Below are positions 60,975 through 64,000 of a stretch of 64,000 nucleotides of DNA, piece by piece. Made by a program: the position numbers and the translations under genes. Below the pieces are notes generated by a model. It did no database searches, was not told the origin of the DNA, and saw nothing but the letters and a program-made list of their open reading frames with translations. This DNA comes from Euwallacea fornicatus (Eukaryota > Arthropoda > Insecta > Coleoptera > Curculionidae). The stretch covers positions 248,001-312,000 of the forward strand of contig NW_027096042.1 of NCBI RefSeq assembly GCF_040115645.1, read 5' to 3'. Each line of letters opens with the position of its first letter. Within the stretch, counting starts at the first letter, position 1.

Positions 60975-63900
60975 CACATCTTTCGTGACTTTTCAAGCTT
61001 TGAACCTCCGTAACTTCGGCAAATGAGCTCCAACTACCTTCAAAATTTGACCACAGAATCACCTCGACGAGCTCTTTAACATGACAAATAAGGCTTCATT
61101 GTATCTTGGTGAGTTTTCTAGAAAACGTGTGATTTATGTGCACAAACACACTTCGTTCGTGACTTTTCAAGCTTTGAACCTCCGTAACTTCGGCAAATGA
61201 GCTCCAAATCGCTTCAAAATTTTACCACAGAATCACCTCAACGAGCTCTTTCACACGACTAAGAAGGCTTCATTGTATCTTGGTGAGTTTTCTAGAAAAC
61301 GAGTGATTTATGTGCACAAACACACTTCTTTCGTGACTTTTCAAGCTTTGGACCTCCGTAACTTCGGCAAATGTGCTTCAAATTGCTTAAAAATTTGACC
61401 ACAGAATCACCTCGACGAGCTCTTTAACATGACAAATAAGGCTTCATTGTATCTTGGTGAGTTTTCTAGAAAACGTGTGATTTATGTGCACAAACACACT
61501 TCGTTCGTGACTTTTCAAGCTTTGAACCTCCGTAACTTCGGCAAATGAGCTTCAAATACCTTCAAAATTTGACCACAGAATCACCTCGACGAGCTCTTTA
61601 ACATGACAAATAAGGCTTCATTGTATCTTGGTGAGTTTTCCAGAAAACGAGTAATTTATGTGCACAAACACACATCTTTCGTGACTTTTCAAGATTTGAA
61701 CCTCCGTAACTTCGGCAAATGTGCTTCACATTCCGTAAAAAATTGATCATAGAATCACCTCGTTGAGCTCTTCATCATGACTCAGAAGGCTTCATTGTAT
61801 CTTGGTGAGTTTTCTAGAAAACGAGTAATTTATGTGCACAAACATACTTCTTTCGTGACTTTTCAAGTTTTGAACCTACGTAACTTCGGCAAATGAGCTC
61901 CAAGTCGCTTCAAAATTTTACCACAGAATCACCTCAACGAGCTCTTTCACACGACTAAGAAGGCTTCATTGTATCTTGGTGAGTTTTCTAGAAAACGAGT
62001 GATTTATGTGCACAAACACACTTCTTTCGTGACTTTTCAAGCTTTGGACCTCCGTAACTTCGGCAAATGAGCTCCAAGTCGCTTCAAAATTTTACCACAG
62101 AATCACCTCAACGAGCTCTTTCACACGACTAAGACGGCTTCATTGTATCTTGGTGAGTTTTCCAGAAAACGAGTAATTTATGTGCTCAAACACACATCTT
62201 TCGTGACTTTTCAAGATTTGAACCTCCGTAACTTCGGCAAATGTGCTTCACATTCCGTAAAAAATTGATCATAGAATCACCTCGTTGAGCTCTTCATCAT
62301 GACTCAGAAGGCTTCATTGTATCTTGGTGAGTTTTCTAGAAAACGAGTAATTTATGTGCACAAACATACTTCTTTCGTGACTTTTCAAGTTTTGAACCTA
62401 CGTAACTTCGGCAAATGAGCTCCAACTACCTTCAAAATTTGACCACAGAATCACCTCGACGAGCTCTTTCACACGACTAAGAAGGCTTCATTGTATCTTG
62501 GTGAGTTTTCTAGAAAACGAGTGATTTATGTGCACAAACACACTTCTTTCGTGACTTTTCAAGCTTTGGACCTCCGTAACTTCGGCAAATGAGCTCCAAG
62601 TCGCTTCAAAATTTTACCACAGAATCACCTCAACGAGCTCTTTCACACGACTAAGACGGCTTCATTGTATCTTGGTGAGTTTTCTAGAAAACGAGTGATT
62701 TATGTGCAAAAACATACTTCTTTCGTGATTTTTCAAGTTTTGAACCTCCGTAACTTCGGCAAAGGAGCTCCAACTACCTTCAAAATTTGACCACAGAATC
62801 ACCTCGACGAGCTTTTTAACATGACAAATAAGGCTTCATTGTATCTTGGTGAGTTTTCCAGAAAACGAGTAATTTATGTGCTCAAACACACATCTTTCGT
62901 GACTTTTCAAGATTTGAACCTCCGTAACTTCGGCAAATGTGCTTCACATTCCGTAAAAAATTGATCATAGAATCACCTCGTTGAGCTCTTCATCATGACT
63001 CAGAAGGCTTCATTGTATCTTGGTGAGTTTTCTAGAAAACGTGTGATTTATGTGCACAAACACACTTCGTTCGTGACTTTTCAAGCTTTGAACCTCCGTA
63101 ACTTCGGCAAATGAGCTTCACATTCCGTAAAAAATTGATCATAGAATCACCTCGTTGAGCTCTTCATCATGACTCAGAAGGCTTCATTGTATCTTGGTGA
63201 GTTTTCCAGAAAACGAGTAATTTATGTGCACAAACACACTTCTTTCGTGACTTTTCAAGCTTTGAACCTCCGTAACTTCGGCAAAGGAGCTCCAACTACC
63301 TTCAAAATTTGACCACAGAATCACATCGACGAACTCTTTTTAACACAGTTAAGAAGGCTTCATTGTATCTTGGTGAGTTTTCTAGAAAACGAGTGATTTA
63401 TGTGCACAAACACACTTCGTTCGTGACTTTTCAATCTTTGAACCTCCGTAACTTCGGCAAAGGAGCTCCAACTACCTTCAAAATTTGACCACAGAATCAC
63501 ATCGACGAACTCTTTTTAACACAGTTAAGAAGGCTTCATTGTATCTTGGTGAGTTTTCTAGAAAACGAGTGATTTATGTGCACAAACACACTTCGTTCGT
63601 GACTTTTCAAGCTTTGAACCTCCGTAACTTCGGCAAATGAGCTTCAAATACCTTCAAAATTATACCACAGAATCACATCGACGAACTCTTTTTAACACAG
63701 TTAAGAAGGCTTCATTGTATCTTGGTGAGTTTTCTAGAAAACGAGTGATTTATGTGCACAAACACACTTCTTTCGTGACTTTTCAAGTTTTGAACCTCCG
63801 TAACTTCGGCAAAGGAGCTCCAACTACCTTCAAAATTTGACCACAGAATCACCTCGACGAGCTCTTTCACACGACTAAGAAGGCTTCATTGTATCTTGGT

Positions 63901-64000
63901 GAGTTTTCTAGAAAACGAGTGATTTATGTGCACAAACACACTTCTTTCGTGACTTTTCAAGCTTTGAACCTCCGTAACTTCGGCAAATGAGCTCCAACTA
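60975..64000. repeat. Right-edge mosaic segment
   Basis: No gene is present. A 725-bp stretch at 60099-60823 recurs at 61665-62389, nine monomers (1,566 bp) on. Three consecutive 176-bp monomers have their insertions at 63334, 63510 and 63686. A private GTGATTTTTC lies near 62726. The last 360 bases closely resemble 55.27-55.63 kb. A monomer near 61390 joins GTGCTTCAAATTGC directly to TTTGACCACAG, a combination seen only there, and looks like a recombinant between two classes. The window ends at monomer position 119, with the array still running. Confidence 0.78.

Larger units (their letters stand above)
1..64000 (+). repeat. Satellite DNA array, 174-bp monomer, spans whole window
   Basis: The whole window is a head-to-tail tandem array. 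Counting from the GGCTTCAT motif, anchors fall at 143, 317, 491, 665 and so on, at 174-bp steps, up to 63882. The span from the first to the last anchor equals 366 monomers: 337 of 174 bp, 28 of 176 bp and one of 173 bp, with no further net indel. All monomers face the same way, with no inversion, insertion or unique spacer. The array is cut at both window ends, at monomer position 33 on the left and 119 on the right, so it is longer than the window. This is typical of eukaryotic centromeric or heterochromatic satellites; that placement is inference. I do not recognise the family. Nothing here suggests a bacterial or organellar genome. Confidence 0.98.

Noticed and set aside
1..64000. CRISPR array
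   Set aside because: The direct repeats are contiguous 174-bp units with no short repeat and unique-spacer layout and no cas genes.
1..64000. Gene encoding a long tandem-repeat protein
   Set aside because: Although 174 bp is 58 codons, almost every monomer has stops in all forward frames, and the reverse strand shows no long frame either.
1..64000. Human or primate alpha satellite (171 bp)
   Set aside because: The period is 174 bp and the consensus differs throughout. The short CTTCTTT resemblance is too weak, and there is no CENP-B box (TTCG, four bases, A, two bases, CGGG) on either strand of the consensus.
1..64000. Transposable element, telomere repeat, rDNA spacer or tRNA-derived repeat
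   Set aside because: No terminal repeats, target-site duplications, poly-A tails, TTAGGG or TTTAGGG tracts, rRNA segments or tRNA A/B boxes were seen. Monomer register is unbroken across the window.
1..64000. Assembly artefact as the sole cause of the large duplications
   Set aside because: Copies differ by private substitutions, a one-monomer deletion and a 1-bp deletion, which argues against simple duplication of one read path. It cannot be excluded from sequence alone for the 9.92-kb block.

Overview
The window is one uninterrupted tandem satellite DNA array. I found no protein-coding gene, RNA gene, transposon, CRISPR array or unique sequence. Every base can be assigned to a head-to-tail repeat of a 174-bp monomer, about 40% GC and all in one orientation. 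Counting each monomer from its GGCTTCAT motif, the first full one starts at 143 and the last anchor is at 63882. The 63,739 bp between them equal 366 monomers: 337 of 174 bp, 28 of 176 bp and one of 173 bp. The window opens at monomer position 33 and closes at position 119, so the array continues past both ends. This points to eukaryotic centromeric, pericentromeric or other heterochromatic satellite DNA. I do not recognise the family and will not name a species. The unit length suits nucleosome-scale satellites of many plants and animals, but the sequence is not human alpha satellite.

On top of the monomer lies a mosaic of higher-order repeats (HORs), segments of several divergent monomers duplicated in tandem. 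From left to right these are: 11-mer/14-mer units at 1.8-10.7 kb with a nested 3-mer (522 bp) expansion; a 9.92-kb (57-mer) head-to-tail duplication at 7.7-26.5 kb, with a 5-mer (870 bp) expansion at its junction and one whole monomer missing from the second copy; a mixed zone at 26.5-39 kb holding a 7-mer (1,218 bp), a 6-mer (1,044 bp) and dispersed segment copies; a 16-mer (2,788 bp) at 39.2-45.2 kb; a 12-mer (2,092 bp) at 44.3-49.2 kb; a 21-mer (3,656 bp) at 48.0-54.4 kb; a 15-mer (2,614 bp) at 55.8-61.0 kb; and a mosaic tail to 64 kb.

The array has two domains. Left of about 27 kb almost every monomer is exactly 174 bp. The only 176-bp monomer type there occurs twice, once in each 9.92-kb copy. 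Right of 27.9 kb lie 26 of the 28 176-bp monomers and some variants not seen on the left, such as CGTGTG for CGAGTG and CAATCTTTG for CAAGCTTTG. The overlapping HORs and the variants they share record successive unequal exchanges or local segmental duplications. The short open reading frames are by-products of a 58-codon period. I compared copies by eye at diagnostic variants and borders, not by full alignment, so border positions are close estimates and copy identities are qualitative.
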